Assembly (NCBI GenBank): GCA_015295885.1 | Contig: DVEE01000517.1 | Coordinates: 1 to 25,156, forward strand | Direction of reading: 5' to 3' | DNA: 25,156 bases | Source of the DNA: Leptolyngbyaceae cyanobacterium M65_K2018_010 | GTDB taxonomy: Bacteria; Cyanobacteriota; Cyanobacteriia; Phormidesmidales; Phormidesmidaceae | Part shown: piece after piece, positions 24,048 to 25,156 of the stretch | Position numbering within the stretch: the stretch's first letter is position 1 | Layout of the letters: each line of letters opens with the position of its first letter | Notes under the pieces: generated by a model | Databases searched by the model: none | What the model saw: only the letters and a program-made list of their open reading frames with translations | Told to the model about the DNA's origin: nothing | Position numbers and translations under genes: made by a program

Positions 24048-24965
24048 CTAATTGCGAAAATCCATCGGCCCCTGATATCCCGATAGCTCCCCTAACCGCT
24101 GCAGGGTTTGAGCACCGGGATAAAATTCACCGTTGATTTCCCAGGTAGGGAAGCCCGTGACTTTGGCCTTAGAACGGCAGAGAGCGGTCTGGGCATTGCG
24201 ACCGTCTTCAGCGCATTCCACGTAGGGGATCAACGCCGCCGCCTCTGCCCCAAAAACTTCCTTTTGATCGTGACAGTGGGGGCACCACCAAGCCCCGTAC
24301 ATAACGGCACCCGAATCCTTCAGATGTTTAGCCAGGGCCAGTTCTGCTGGCCCCGAAGCCAGGGTAATCGGGGGCCCTACCTGACCGTTGGCGGTGTTGA
24401 CATTGCCGCCAGCCCGAATCGGTGCATAAACCGCCATGACGCCAGTCAGGGTAACCACGGCCACAATCAAACCAATAAAAGCCAACTGGCCCCAATCTTC
24501 CCAGCGACGCCCGAAGACCGCCAGCAGAAATAGGGATAGGGAAAAAATCGCAGAAGCTACACAGAAGGGGCAAAAGGCCTGGATCTCAAAGGCCATGACA
24601 GTCATCAAGTAGCCGCTAAAGACCACCATGGCCGTAGCCAAAGCAAAGATCAGCGGCCAGGTCCAGCTCTCTAGCTGTTGGCGCAGAGCCTTGTTTTGAT
24701 CTGGGTTGACCCAAAGGGGGGCCGTGGCCAGAGCCACCATGGCCGCGTAGCCCAGAAACCCGAAAACCGTTAAGGGCAATCCAAACACCGTGGCGTAGGG
24801 GCTGGCCAAAACCCGATCACAACCCTCCGCCGGGCAAGCATCGCCGCCGGTCAGCTTGACGAGGGTGAGATAGGCGGTTTCTAGGGCACCCAGGGCGGCG
24901 ACGCCGGCTAGCAACCAGCGCGAATAACGATGAATCCAGCGACTTTCCTGACGACGACGTCTCAT
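24048..24965 (-). CDS. VKOR-thioredoxin fusion, disulfide bond formation protein
   Basis: 305 residues. Bacterial vitamin K epoxide reductase homologues reoxidise a thioredoxin-like partner using quinone, so that exported proteins gain disulfides; cyanobacterial ones are fused to the partner. The VKOR part (about 15-180) has four or five membrane segments, loop cysteines Cys44 and Cys49 (CPAEGC) and the quinone-side active site Cys132/Cys135 (FCPFC). The thioredoxin-like part (about 200-300) lies in the periplasm/lumen, with Cys228/Cys231 (WCPHC) and a cis-Pro in TGFPTWEI. Cys251 and Cys263 are probably a further pair. All redox cysteines are present, so it should be active. The 3' end almost touches the convergent small exported-protein gene. 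Confidence 0.95.
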   Translation of the reverse strand: MRRRRQESRWIHRYSRWLLAGVAALGALETAYLTLVKLTGGDACPAEGCDRVLASPYATVFGLPLTVFGFLGYAAMVALATAPLWVNPDQNKALRQQLESWTWPLIFALATAMVVFSGYLMTVMAFEIQAFCPFCVASAIFSLSLFLLAVFGRRWEDWGQLAFIGLIVAVVTLTGVMAVYAPIRAGGNVNTANGQVGPPITLASGPAELALAKHLKDSGAVMYGAWWCPHCHDQKEVFGAEAAALIPYVECAEDGRNAQTALCRSKAKVTGFPTWEINGEFYPGAQTLQRLGELSGYQGPMDFRN

Positions 24966-25122
24966 GCTAGTCCTTAATTATCCCAACACTCAAAATCTAT
25001 CAGGCCGCAAACCTCTAGCCTGTCCTATCTTAATCCCTTCCCTGGGATTGTGGGCCAGTCCCGGCTCCAACCCGGCGCTTCGTCTAACCCCTAGGAGACC
25101 AAGGAAAATTTAGGGCGCAACC

Positions 25123-25156
25123 ATGGTGGGCACCGCAGACCCTAAGTCTGGATTCT
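25123..25156 (+). CDS. Possible first codons of a gene cut by the window edge
   Basis: ATG 25123 with AGGG seven bases upstream opens MVGTADPKSGF and runs off the window. It diverges from the VKOR gene across a 157 bp gap. Eleven codons are too few to identify a family, and the frame may not be real. Confidence 0.3.
   Translation, partial: MVGTADPKSGF

Noticed and set aside
25090..25105. Fragment resembling a B12-box (TAGGAGACC) near the right edge
   Set aside because: Only the short core matches. The other conserved parts of a cobalamin riboswitch are not seen upstream, and the following gene is not identifiable.

Overview
The window looks like a chromosomal stretch from a cyanobacterium, probably a Leptolyngbya/Synechococcales-type lineage with fairly high GC. 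This rests on several things seen in the sequence. The octamer GCGATCGC (HIP1) occurs at least 14 times. cbiD lies directly upstream of guaA, an arrangement I know from cyanobacteria. The protein types also fit: Hanks kinases of the cyanobacterial type, a TIR protein with the cyanobacterial linker, a VKOR-thioredoxin fusion, and an OstA/LptB/LptF cluster. The genus is inference.

Layout. At 1-2462 (minus) a TIR-domain protein is followed by a Ser/Thr kinase that runs off the left edge; both carry substitutions at positions that are normally catalytic. At 2578-8748 (plus) lie a nine-repeat WG lipoprotein, cbiT (cobalamin ring methylation), an exported trypsin-type protease with two PPC domains, and a three-gene LPS-transport cluster (LptA/OstA-like, LptB, LptF/G-like). 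At 8846-11113 (minus) lie 4-hydroxyphenylpyruvate dioxygenase, interrupted by an in-frame TAG that removes the third metal ligand, and a Gfo/Idh/MocA oxidoreductase. At 11409-18202 (plus) lie a membrane-fusion (HlyD/RND adaptor) protein, a LysR regulator, cbiD, guaA, and an overlapping pair made of an actin-like ParM/StbA protein and a small ribbon-helix-helix-like protein. tRNA-Ser(CGA) follows at 18282-18368.

From 18369 to 22561 the DNA between genes is richer in repeats. There is a broken reading frame after the tRNA and two copies of a ~120 bp element (18591-18710 and 22426-22546, about 91% identical by eye). A 24 bp sequence is present in inverted copies (19581-19604 and 22407-22430), and there is a GC-rich hairpin cluster near 19650. 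The genes among them are ordinary: an ExoD-family membrane protein, an alpha/beta hydrolase and gatA. The right end holds a threonine aldolase-family enzyme, a small exported protein of unknown function that diverges from it, a VKOR-thioredoxin fusion for disulfide formation, and perhaps the first codons of a further plus-strand gene.

Most of the window is housekeeping: cobalamin, GMP, Gln/Asn-tRNA and quinone/tyrosine metabolism, plus envelope assembly. The items most worth following up are the chromosomal ParM-plus-RHH pair, the interrupted hpd gene, the TIR/kinase pair with altered active sites, and the 120 bp repeat. I see no CRISPR array, intact transposase, prophage or rRNA.
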